Assembly (NCBI RefSeq): GCF_900106695.1 | Contig: NZ_FNMZ01000014.1 | Span: 1 to 50,984, forward strand | Length of the DNA: 50,984 bases | Direction of reading: 5' to 3' | Source of the DNA: Albimonas donghaensis | GTDB taxonomy: Bacteria > Pseudomonadota > Alphaproteobacteria > Rhodobacterales > Rhodobacteraceae | Part shown: in pieces, positions 1 to 6,317 of the stretch | How the letters are laid out: each line of letters begins with the position of its first letter | Numbering within the stretch: the first letter of the stretch is position 1 | The notes under the pieces: model-generated | Database searches by the model: none | Told to the model about the DNA's origin: nothing | The model's input: the letters and a program-made list of their open reading frames with translations, nothing else | Translations under genes and position numbers: made by a program

Positions 1-38
1 GGGTTTTCGGACGGTTCAGACCGGCGGAGGCGCCGCCC
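1..38. repeat. Terminal overlap, left copy (circular junction)
   Basis: The first 38 bases are identical to 50947-50984. An exact overlap of this size at contig ends is the usual signature of a circular molecule cut open by an assembler. The reading is supported by a hairpin (50936-50956) that continues sensibly across the join and by a complete plasmid gene complement. Confidence 0.85.
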
Positions 39-91
39 ATCGGCGGAAAGGGGCGCGAGACCCCGCCGCCATCGCAACCAAGGAGACGATC

Positions 92-949
92 ATGATGTTC
101 AACCGATACATGCGCGGGATGTCGAACGGCGGCATCGCCACCGGCGAGGCGCTGACCAATGCAGAGCTGCAGGCCCGCGTGCCCTCGATCTTCGCCGCGG
201 AAGCGCATGAGAGCCGCAGCGCCCGCTTCACCCCCGTGCCGACCATCCAGGTCCTCGACGGGCTGCGCGCCGAGGGGTTCGAGCCCTTCTACGCCCAGCA
301 GGCCCGCAGCCGGATCGAGGGCAAGGCCGCTTTCACCAAGCACATGGTCCGCCTGCGCCATCGCGGCCTGACCAATGGCGAGGACGCGGCTTTCGAGATC
401 ATTCTGGTCAACGCGAACGACGGGACCAGCTCGTACCAGATGATCCCCGGCTTCTTCCGTTTTGTCTGCGCCAACGGGCTGATGGCGGGCGAGACTTTCA
501 ACGAGGTGAAGGTTCGGCATTCCGGCGACGCCGTGTCCGAAGTCATCGAGGGCGCCTACACCGTGTTGGAGGAAGCCCCGCGCATCACCGAAGCCATATC
601 CCGCTTCAAGGGCATCGTGCTGGAAGACCCCGAGCGCCTCGCCCTCGCCGAGGCCGCGCATATGCTGCGCTTCCCAAAGGCGCATGAGGCGCAGCCGACG
701 CCGGCCCCGGTCCAGGCGGATGCGCTCGCCCTGCCCCGGCGGCGCGAGGATCGCGCAACGGACCTCTGGACCGCGTTCAATGTGGTCCAGGAGAACGTGA
801 TCCGCGGCGGGCAGCGCGGCATGGTGCGCACCGATCGCGGGTACAAGCGCCGGACGGTGCGCGAGGTGTCCGGCATCGATCAAGGCAAGGCGTTGAACCG
901 GGCGCTCTGGACCCTGACTGAGCGCATGGCGGAGCTGAAGGCGGGCTGA
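92..949 (+). CDS. DUF932 domain protein (phage/plasmid-like)
   Basis: A 285-aa soluble protein of the DUF932 family, often found on plasmids and phages of alphaproteobacteria; its biochemical role is not established. The typical family core is visible: a region with FTPVPTIQVLDGLRAEGFEP near residues 46-65, then HMVRLRHRG, and a middle segment with GFFRFVCANGLMAGE. The ATG at 92 is preceded by AAGGAG at about six bases, which fixes the start; a second ATG follows directly. It stands alone between the hairpin-rich junction region and the replication origin. Family call is confident; function is unknown. Confidence 0.8.
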   Translation: MMFNRYMRGMSNGGIATGEALTNAELQARVPSIFAAEAHESRSARFTPVPTIQVLDGLRAEGFEPFYAQQARSRIEGKAAFTKHMVRLRHRGLTNGEDAAFEIILVNANDGTSSYQMIPGFFRFVCANGLMAGETFNEVKVRHSGDAVSEVIEGAYTVLEEAPRITEAISRFKGIVLEDPERLALAEAAHMLRFPKAHEAQPTPAPVQADALALPRRREDRATDLWTAFNVVQENVIRGGQRGMVRTDRGYKRRTVREVSGIDQGKALNRALWTLTERMAELKAG

Positions 950-1279
950 AGATCGGAGGGGCGGGGGGTGATCCCCGCCCTTTCCCCGAGCCGAGACACC
1001 GCCGAAGCGGGCCGGACGCTGCGCGCCCGGAAACCTCTCGCCCCGCCCTCTGTCGAGGTCGGAAAGCCCGCCCGCCCACCCCTTTGGGGCTGACGGGCGA
1101 TCTATTTCAAAATCGGCATTCATGTGATCCCTGGGAAATCTCGGCCTAGAGGAGGGGAGACAGTTTTCGCGAAGTGCTCTGAGAGAGTTAGATTCTGTTA
1201 GAGTCTGAGTTACGGGGTTTTCGGGGTGGGGCTAGGCATCTGATACAGCAGCATAAAAACCACTTTTGACGCCTCCCGC

Positions 1280-1491
1280 GGTGTGTGAAGTGACGAAAGC
1301 CGGTGTGCAAAGTGACGAACGCCGGTGTGCAAAGTGACGATGACGTCGCCGAGTTATCCACAGGCCACATTTTGCCGTTGGTGTGTGGAGTGACGAACTT
1401 TCTTGACCAGTGGTGTGTGAAGTGCCGATACTCCAGATGGTGTGTGATATGACGAATCTCGATGTTGTGGGGGCGTGTGTGAAGTGACGAT
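1280..1491 (+). repeat. oriV: Iteron array of the RepA-type origin (oriV)
   Basis: Seven direct repeats of consensus GGTGTGTGAAGTGACGA begin at 1280, 1302, 1324, 1380, 1412, 1439 and 1474. The first three are spaced exactly 22 bp apart (two helical turns); later ones are 32, 27 and 35 bp apart. Copies two and three read GGTGTGCAAAGTGACGA; copy six carries ATATGACGA. A DnaA box lies between copies three and four. The array sits directly upstream of repA, and the last copy overlaps the start-codon region, which suggests that RepA binding both starts replication and represses its own gene. Confidence 0.88.
1354..1362 (+). promoter_or_regulatory. DnaA box in oriV
   Basis: TTATCCACA is an exact match to the strict DnaA-box consensus. 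It lies between the third and fourth iterons, as in other iteron plasmids where DnaA helps RepA melt the origin. Confidence 0.75.
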
Positions 1492-2512
1492 AGATCGCTC
1501 GCCCTTGCTGCCGGATCGGCATCCTCAACGGGATCTGTTTGTCTGCGACATCGTCGATGCGGTGCCGAAGGGCGACATGTCGTCGATGGAGCACCCTGTG
1601 TTTTCGCTCTCGACCAAGCCGGACATGCGGCCCCGCCGCTACGAACGGGGCGGCAACTGGATCGAAATTTCACCGTCGCGCTATGGGATCGCCACGGTTC
1701 ATGATCGGGACGTGCTCATCTACTGCATCAGCCAGTGCATGGCTGCGCTGAACGAAGGGCGCCAGGTCCAGCGTTCGATGCGGTTCAAGGCCTATGATCT
1801 TCTGGTTGCAACCAATCGGCAGACATCAGGGCGAGGCTACGAGCTTCTCAAGGATGCGCTGCGACGGCTCCAGGGCACCCAGATCGAGACTAACCTGCGC
1901 CAAGGCGGCAAAGAATACTTCAAGATCTTCGGTTTGGTCGAGTCGGCGCAGATCGTCCGTGAGACCCGGGACGGTCGAATGCTTGACGTCGAAATCACCC
2001 TCTCCGACTGGGTCTGGGACGCGATTGAGAACAACAACGTCCTGACCATGTCCCGGCAATATTTCCAACTTCGGAAGCCGTTGGAGCGACGTCTGTACGA
2101 GCTGGCGCGAAAGCACTGCGGCATGCAGCCGGAATGGAAGATCGGCCTTGATACGCTGCGGGAGAAATGCGGCTCAGGGTCTACCGACAAGGAGTTTCGT
2201 CGCCTGATCGGAAAGATCATCGTGGACGATGAGCAGCACGACCACATGCCAGACTACACCTTCACGATTGAAGGCGACAATGTCGTGGTCCGGCCCAAGC
2301 GGCTAATCGACGAGCAGCTTCCTCTGCCGAACCTGTCATCGCTGCACCTGAAAGGCGACACCTACGACGCGGCACGCCGCGCGGCGCCGGGCTGGGATGT
2401 GCACCATCTCGAAACCGAGTGGCGGTCGTGGGTCGTCGATAAGGGCATCGCCGTGAAAGACGCAGACCGGCACTTCGTCAGCTTCTGCAAGAAGCGCGGG
2501 CCGTATCGCTGA
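1484..2512 (+). CDS. repA: Replication initiator RepA (RPA family)
   Basis: Plasmid replication initiator of the RPA family (RepA-like, common on alphaproteobacterial plasmids), about 342 aa. It should bind the upstream iterons and open the origin. Family features are LLPDRHPQRDLFVCDIVDA at the N terminus, MEHPVFSLSTKPD, then a winged-helix region with MRFKAYDLLVATNR and the block YFQLRKPLERRLYELARKHCG. The frame is open from a GTG at 1475; GTG at 1484 is preferred because GGGGG lies about ten bases upstream of it, whereas it nearly touches 1475. Both candidates lie inside the last iteron, which fits autoregulation. The gene converges with the partition operon. Confidence 0.92.
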   Translation: MTIDRSPLLPDRHPQRDLFVCDIVDAVPKGDMSSMEHPVFSLSTKPDMRPRRYERGGNWIEISPSRYGIATVHDRDVLIYCISQCMAALNEGRQVQRSMRFKAYDLLVATNRQTSGRGYELLKDALRRLQGTQIETNLRQGGKEYFKIFGLVESAQIVRETRDGRMLDVEITLSDWVWDAIENNNVLTMSRQYFQLRKPLERRLYELARKHCGMQPEWKIGLDTLREKCGSGSTDKEFRRLIGKIIVDDEQHDHMPDYTFTIEGDNVVVRPKRLIDEQLPLPNLSSLHLKGDTYDAARRAAPGWDVHHLETEWRSWVVDKGIAVKDADRHFVSFCKKRGPYR

Positions 2513-2603
2513 TACGGCGCTTGGTCGGGCGTCCATCCCACGGCCCCGTCTCCGTGCTTCCGGATGCGCGCTCAGCTCCGAGTTGCCTGGGATGTGCGAC
2601 GCT

Positions 2604-2927
2604 CTACGCGTCGCCACGGCTTGCCGGTGCGATCTCCGGCTTGTTGTAGGCGGCGAAGAGCCGGTTGAGTCCTTCAGCCAGCATGTCCTCCATCGTCCGG
2701 CCCTGCTCGGCCGCCAGGAGCTTCAGCTGATAGCGCACCTGGGGCGGGTAGTGGCCCGTGATCGCCTTGGTCCCGGCCCTGCTTGGCTGCTTCGCGGTCG
2801 CTTTCGGCTGAGGCTGCGGCTCGGCCTGTGGCGCGACGGCGGTGTTCACGGCTGTTGGGACCGTGGTGGCGCGCGTGCTGCCGCCGGCCTCGCGCATGGC
2901 ATCGGCGATGGATGGGCGTTTAGACAT
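2604..2927 (-). CDS. Ribbon-helix-helix partition protein (ParG/ParB-like)
   Basis: A 107-aa basic protein with a Pro/Ala/Gln-rich flexible N-terminal half and a C-terminal segment, about residues 60-95, that reads like a ribbon-helix-helix fold: GHYPPQVRYQLKLLAAEQ followed by MEDMLAEGLNRLFA. Such small RHH proteins pair with ParA ATPases, bind the centromere and repress the par operon. It overlaps the 3' end of parA by eight bases, so the two are probably translationally coupled. A 13-bp candidate binding site lies 35 bases upstream, inside parA. The role is inferred from fold and position; sequence identity in this class is always low. Confidence 0.72.
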   Translation of the reverse strand: MSKRPSIADAMREAGGSTRATTVPTAVNTAVAPQAEPQPQPKATAKQPSRAGTKAITGHYPPQVRYQLKLLAAEQGRTMEDMLAEGLNRLFAAYNKPEIAPASRGDA

Positions 2928-3576
2928 GGTCAGCGCTCCCCGGCGTCACTTTCGGCAAGTCTAGAAGTATACTTACATACTCGTAAACTTGTCTAATCTC
3001 GCTTGCGGCCTTGCTCCGCGGGTCAATCTCTACAGCGCCGGCCCCTTGCGCATAGGCGTCTTGGAACGTGATGCGGTCGCCGATGGTCGCTGGACAGACA
3101 GGCATCCCCTGCTGTTCGAGCCATTGGGCGGTTTCGGTATGGCGATTGCCGAAAGGCTTGACCCGCGTCAGCACGGCGGCCCGCTGCTTGTCTCCCGCGA
3201 GGTTGATCAGGTCGGTGGTGGCCCGAATGGTTTTCAGGTCGATCACCGAGGGCTGCAACGGCACCAGCACCAGGTCCGCAACCCGAGCGCCCGCGAGCGC
3301 AGCCTGCTCAGTACGTCCGGCGGTGTCGATCAGAAGCAGGTCTACGCCCATGTCGCGTGCGCGGTTGATCACGGCATCGATGCGGGCGGGTTGTGCGTCG
3401 ATGACGACCGGCGCGTCCAGCTGGCGGATGTCGCTCCATTCGCAAGCGCTGACCTGTGGATCGAGATCGATGATGGCGACGGTCAAACCCGCAGCGATGG
3501 CTTCGGTTGCAAGCGAGATTGCCAGCGTGGTTTTGCCGGTCCCGCCCTTCTGGCAGATGAGCGCTATGGTCTTCAT
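2920..3576 (-). CDS. parA: Partition ATPase ParA
   Basis: ParA/MinD-family Walker ATPase, 218 aa from the ATG at 3576 (an in-frame start at 3588 would add four residues). The deviant Walker A motif QKGGTGKTTLA is at residues 9-19, followed by the Walker A' segment VAIIDLDPQ and Walker B-like LLLIDTAG. There is no N-terminal helix-turn-helix extension, so this is the small type Ib form, which needs a separate small DNA-binding partner, here the overlapping RHH gene. One copy of the 13-bp TAGAAGTATACTT site lies about 28 bases upstream of the start and probably acts as operator and centromere. Confidence 0.92.
   Translation of the reverse strand: MKTIALICQKGGTGKTTLAISLATEAIAAGLTVAIIDLDPQVSACEWSDIRQLDAPVVIDAQPARIDAVINRARDMGVDLLLIDTAGRTEQAALAGARVADLVLVPLQPSVIDLKTIRATTDLINLAGDKQRAAVLTRVKPFGNRHTETAQWLEQQGMPVCPATIGDRITFQDAYAQGAGAVEIDPRSKAASEIRQVYEYVSILLDLPKVTPGSADHV
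2962..2974. repeat. 13-bp par site, copy A (inside parA, upstream of RHH gene)
   Basis: TAGAAGTATACTT, identical to copies at 3604 and 4084. Its last ten bases, AAGTATACTT, are a perfect palindrome. It sits just upstream of the RHH gene. Confidence 0.6.
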
Positions 3577-3603
3577 GCAGACTTGCATCCTTGTCGTACA
3601 GAC

Positions 3604-3616
3604 TAGAAGTATACTT
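3604..3616. repeat. 13-bp par site, copy B (parA promoter region)
   Basis: Second exact copy of TAGAAGTATACTT, directly upstream of parA, in the position expected for an operator bound by the RHH partner. Confidence 0.65.
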
Positions 3617-4083
3617 TTATGCTTGTAGCCGCGCTGAGGAAGCCGCTCAAGGGCCTTGCCCTTGCAGCATGTGGATCTTCAGACGGTGCGGCACGCAACG
3701 CACACCCGCGCGGGGGCGCCGTCGCACGGAATGCTCGCCACCTGGCTCAGGGCCATGTCTGCGGGCGATGCCGGAGCTTCTGGTCAAGATAGCTGCGCTC
3801 GGTCTTGCCTGCGACAGGAGCAGACGTTCGGGACCTGCTACCGATCGCGACATAGAGGATGCCGCTAAGGCGGAGGCGGCAGGCTGGGCGTGGCTACGGG
3901 GCGCGATCACTCAGCGGAGGCTGAGCGTGACGAGTTCACTCCGGCCGCCCCCCCACAGACGTCTGCTTCGACGGGCAGATGGGAACGCGGACCGTAGTCC
4001 ACCTGAGCCACGCCAGCGGCGCTGTGCGGGCGGGCGGTCTGGATGGCGCCCGTGGTCTCTCCGCTGAAGTGAGGTAGTTAGTA

Positions 4084-4096
4084 TAGAAGTATACTT
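4084..4096. repeat. 13-bp par site, copy C (distal)
   Basis: Third exact copy of TAGAAGTATACTT, about 480 bp upstream of parA and not near a start codon, so it cannot be explained as coding sequence. A distal copy is what a centromere-like parS might look like. Confidence 0.55.
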
Positions 4097-4263
4097 TCCA
4101 TTATGTATGCTTCTCATCTGCATCGCCAATCGCCTACCGGCCAGGCAGCCCCTCTCCGGCTTGCGACCTCTGGTCTTTGTCGGCGCGCGCGCATCGCGGC
4201 GGACCAGAGGCGGGTGACTGAAGCAGTCCACAGCTGGCCGCTCATCTGCGACCGCTCAAGCGC

Positions 4264-4285
4264 CCCCGAGGCCTATGCCTCGGGG
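4264..4285. terminator. Hairpin downstream of virC2
   Basis: CCCCGAGGC, loop CTAT, GCCTCGGGG: nine perfect pairs, 26 bases past the virC2 stop on the minus strand. No T-run follows, so intrinsic termination is uncertain. Confidence 0.45.
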
Positions 4286-4311
4286 CTATGCAGTTCGATC
4301 TGAAGTGCTGA

Positions 4312-4848
4312 TCAGCCCTCCTCTCTGAACTGCCATGCCAGCGCCTGGGACAGGATCATCCGCCCGAGCCGCCCCTCCTGCAGGATCCCCAACGGATCGA
4401 GCAGCTCGCGCGCCCGCGCCCAGGCAGCGGCGTCCATCGCCCGCCCGACCTGGATCGACTCCGACCTCCGCGGAGGCTCCGGGCTGAGATCGCGGACTTC
4501 GCCCGCCAGCAGCGCCGCCTCGTAGTCGCGCAGGGCGTTGGCGAGGATGATCCGCAGCGCCTGCTTCGCGCCATAGACCGCCTCGGCCCGGTCGAAGAGA
4601 GCAGAGCTGCCCGGGGCGGGCAGGGGCACGCTCGCCTTGATCGTCACGGTGGGCCCTCGTGCGCCTTCCTCGTCACGTGGAACCTGTCTCCGTCGGCGCG
4701 GCCTCGGCGGCGGTGCGGGCGCCGCCGCCGAGGCCGCAGCAGGGGGGCTCTCTCGGGCAGGGGCGGGCGATGCGGGCAGCGCCGGCGCGCCATGGCTGCG
4801 CAGCTCGACGAAGGCGGGGATGTCGGGGCCGGGGCGCTTGAGGGGCAT
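4312..4848 (-). CDS. virC2: VirC2-like transfer protein
   Basis: A 178-aa protein with a long Pro/Ala-rich N-terminal linker and a conserved C-terminal domain from about residue 65: VTIKASVPLPAPGS, then AVYGAKQALRIILANALRDYE and a final helix with GRLGRMILSQALAWQF. This matches the VirC2 family of Ti/Ri and Rhodobacterales plasmids. In Agrobacterium, VirC2 has a double ribbon-helix-helix fold and acts with VirC1 at the overdrive enhancer beside the T-DNA border. It follows virC1 by two bases, so the pair is an operon. The repeat array upstream of virC1 is the obvious DNA partner; that link is inference. Confidence 0.82.
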   Translation of the reverse strand: MPLKRPGPDIPAFVELRSHGAPALPASPAPARESPPAAASAAAPAPPPRPRRRRQVPRDEEGARGPTVTIKASVPLPAPGSSALFDRAEAVYGAKQALRIILANALRDYEAALLAGEVRDLSPEPPRRSESIQVGRAMDAAAWARARELLDPLGILQEGRLGRMILSQALAWQFREEG

Positions 4849-4850
4849 GG

Positions 4851-5549
4851 TCAGGCCGCCTCCATCGCGTCCAGCATCTCGGCCGCCAGAGCCTCGGCCT
4901 CGCGCAGCGCAGCCCCGGTATGACCCGCCGCGATCCGCTTGCCCGGCTCCTGCTGCAACGCGGCGTGGTGCAGGTGCAGATGCCCCAGCCCCTTCAGATC
5001 CGCGAAGACCCGGCGCGAGGAGAGCCGCGCCTCGAAGATCGGCAGGGTCTTCAGGATCTCCAACCCATCACGCTCCCCGGCCGAGAGCCGCCCAGGCGTG
5101 ACCCGGTTTATCGCGAGGCCGAGGGGCCGAAGCTCGCCTGCGCTGCGCATCAGCTCGATGACGTAGCGCAGGGTCTGGAGCGCCTCGTCCACCTCGATCG
5201 AGGAGAGGTTCGTCGGCACCACCGTCAGCGCGGCGTTCAGCAGGATGGTCTGGTTGAACTCCGACCCACCGCCGCGGGTGTCGACCAGGGCGATCTCGCA
5301 GCCGTTCGCCTCGGCGGCCTCGAAGGCCGCCTCCAGCGCGTCGAGATCGAGCGCCGGGTAGAGGGCGCAGCGGGCATCCCACTGGCCGCGGGCCTCGGCA
5401 TGGCGGCGCCAGAGCGCGAGGGGCTGGTTGTCGTCGGCCTCGAACAGGGCGATGCGGCGGCCGCGCGCGGCGAGCATCGCGGCCATGGCCATCAGGGTCG
5501 TGGTCTTGCCGCAACCGCCCTTGAACGAGGTGAAGGCGATCAGCTGCAT
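4851..5549 (-). CDS. virC1: VirC1 ParA-like ATPase
   Basis: A 232-aa ParA-superfamily ATPase, close to the size of Agrobacterium VirC1. From the chosen ATG it reads MQLIAFTSFKGGCGKTTTLM with the deviant Walker A at residues 10-17, and later LVDTRGGGSEFNQTILLNAA. VirC1 binds overdrive and recruits relaxosomes to the cell pole and coupling protein. The frame stays open another 122 codons upstream, but that stretch is the phased octamer array and the border-like site, so I treat the extension as non-coding. virC2 follows at once. It is divergent from virD1/virD2. Confidence 0.87.
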   Translation of the reverse strand: MQLIAFTSFKGGCGKTTTLMAMAAMLAARGRRIALFEADDNQPLALWRRHAEARGQWDARCALYPALDLDALEAAFEAAEANGCEIALVDTRGGGSEFNQTILLNAALTVVPTNLSSIEVDEALQTLRYVIELMRSAGELRPLGLAINRVTPGRLSAGERDGLEILKTLPIFEARLSSRRVFADLKGLGHLHLHHAALQQEPGKRIAAGHTGAALREAEALAAEMLDAMEAA

Positions 5550-5582
5550 GGGCGTCTCCGTGGACCTGAGCGGAGGGGCGAG

Positions 5583-5766
5583 CCTGTAAAGCTGCAGACC
5601 TGCATTTCCGCAGACGGGCGGATCCGCAGGTCTGCAAAGCTGCAAACGAGCACGCTTGCAAACAGGCGTTTCCGCATTCGTGCAGATCTGCAAATCAGCG
5701 AAACTGCGTCCCTGCAATCCTGTATTTCTGCTGCTCCGCAGAGCTGCATTTCTGCAAATGGGCACA
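5583..5766. repeat. Phased 8-bp repeat array, 23 units (transfer-enhancer-like)
   Basis: Twenty-three consecutive octamers in unbroken 8-bp register from 5583 to 5766. Top-strand consensus is TCTGCAAA (TTTGCAGA on the virC strand), with three exact copies at 5631, 5687 and 5751. The fourth base, G, is the same in all 23 units and the fifth is C in 21. It lies between the virC1 start and the border-like nick site, 52 bp from the latter. VirC1/VirC2 are known to act at overdrive, and tandem octamers are reported, from memory, for an Ri-plasmid enhancer, so this is a plausible VirC-binding enhancer. Confidence 0.85.
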
Positions 5767-5818
5767 TGCCATCTTGTTGGACCGCATGTGAATATCTCCT
5801 TCGAGGGGGATTCAACCG

Positions 5819-5844
5819 TGGCAGGATATATGCGGATGTAGAAC
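5819..5844 (-). other. oriT: Putative oriT nick region, T-DNA-border-like
   Basis: TGGCAGGATATAT (5819-5831) is identical to the core of the Agrobacterium left border and differs at one base from the right border; the flank GCGGATGTAGAAC (5832-5844) resembles the border's GTAAAC end. On the minus strand it reads ATATATCCTG|CCA, the nick consensus of VirD2 and IncP relaxases, placing the nick between 5822 and 5821. A short inverted repeat (TGAAT 5789-5793, ATTCA 5810-5814) lies beside it. It sits between virC and virD operons, the usual oriT location. By this polarity, the virC side would enter the recipient first and virD2/virD4 last. Confidence 0.8.
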
Positions 5845-5876
5845 ATCCCCTCTGACCTCCCCCGAAAGCGCCGATC

Positions 5877-6317
5877 ATGACTTCCGACGACCGGGTGAAC
5901 CCCCCCACGGGACAACGCCCGCCTGCGCCCTCAGGCCGCGCCGACCGCACCATCTCGATCCGCCTGACCGAGGCAGAACTGGCCGAACTCGACGCCCGCA
6001 TCGCGCCCCTGGGGCTGAAACGGAACCGCGCCCTGCGCATCGCCGCGCGCCGGATCGGGGGCTTCGTGGAGGCCGATCCGGCCGAGCTGGAGGCGCTGAA
6101 GCACGCCGCCGCGCAGCTCTCGGGTGTCGCGCGGAACATCAACCAGATCGCGCGCGTCGCGAACCGGACCGGCGATCCGCATCTCGCCGCCTTCCTCGAG
6201 GAGCGCCGGGATTTGGGCAAGGAGCTCTCGCGCCTCGCCGCGCAGCTGCGCCGGATGATGGACCTCGCGCAGCGACGCGAGGACGGTCTGCGGCGGCTTG
6301 AGGAGGCGTGGCGATGA
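5877..6317 (+). CDS. virD1: VirD1/MobC-like relaxosome accessory protein
   Basis: A 146-aa protein with a disordered start and an RHH-type DNA-binding segment at about residues 20-65 (DRTISIRLTEAELAELDARI then RNRALRIAARRIGG), followed by the MobC-like signature LSGVARNINQIARVANR at about residues 80-96. Proteins of this kind melt or present the nick site to the relaxase; VirD1 does so for VirD2. The start lies 33 bases after the border-like site, and its stop overlaps the relaxase ATG by four bases (ATGA). It could be called MobC equally well. Confidence 0.82.
   Translation: MTSDDRVNPPTGQRPPAPSGRADRTISIRLTEAELAELDARIAPLGLKRNRALRIAARRIGGFVEADPAELEALKHAAAQLSGVARNINQIARVANRTGDPHLAAFLEERRDLGKELSRLAAQLRRMMDLAQRREDGLRRLEEAWR

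Larger units (their letters stand above)
3617..4311. other. Region without recognisable gene between parA and virC2
   Basis: No open frame here has family features, a good ribosome binding site or the codon pattern of the neighbours. It holds the third copy of the par site (4084-4096) and a perfect GC-rich hairpin (4264-4285). It may be the plasmid centromere region. Confidence 0.5.

Noticed and set aside
1280-1491. CRISPR array
   Set aside because: Short iterons of 17-22 bp with uneven spacing, a DnaA box and repA behind them.
3591-4067. 158-codon frame upstream of parA
   Set aside because: No start site, no family features and unlike neighbouring codon use; it begins next to the par operator.
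5583-5766. CRISPR array
   Set aside because: Repeats are 8 bp with no spacers of 25-40 bp and no cas genes nearby.
4920-5855. 311-codon plus-strand frame over virC1 and the array
   Set aside because: Antisense to a gene with clear ATPase motifs; Arg/Gly/Gln-rich with no family features.
5550-5915. N-terminal extension of VirC1 by up to 122 codons
   Set aside because: The frame is open only because the octamer array contains no stops in it; the stretch includes the border-like site and the family starts at the ATG before the Walker A motif.
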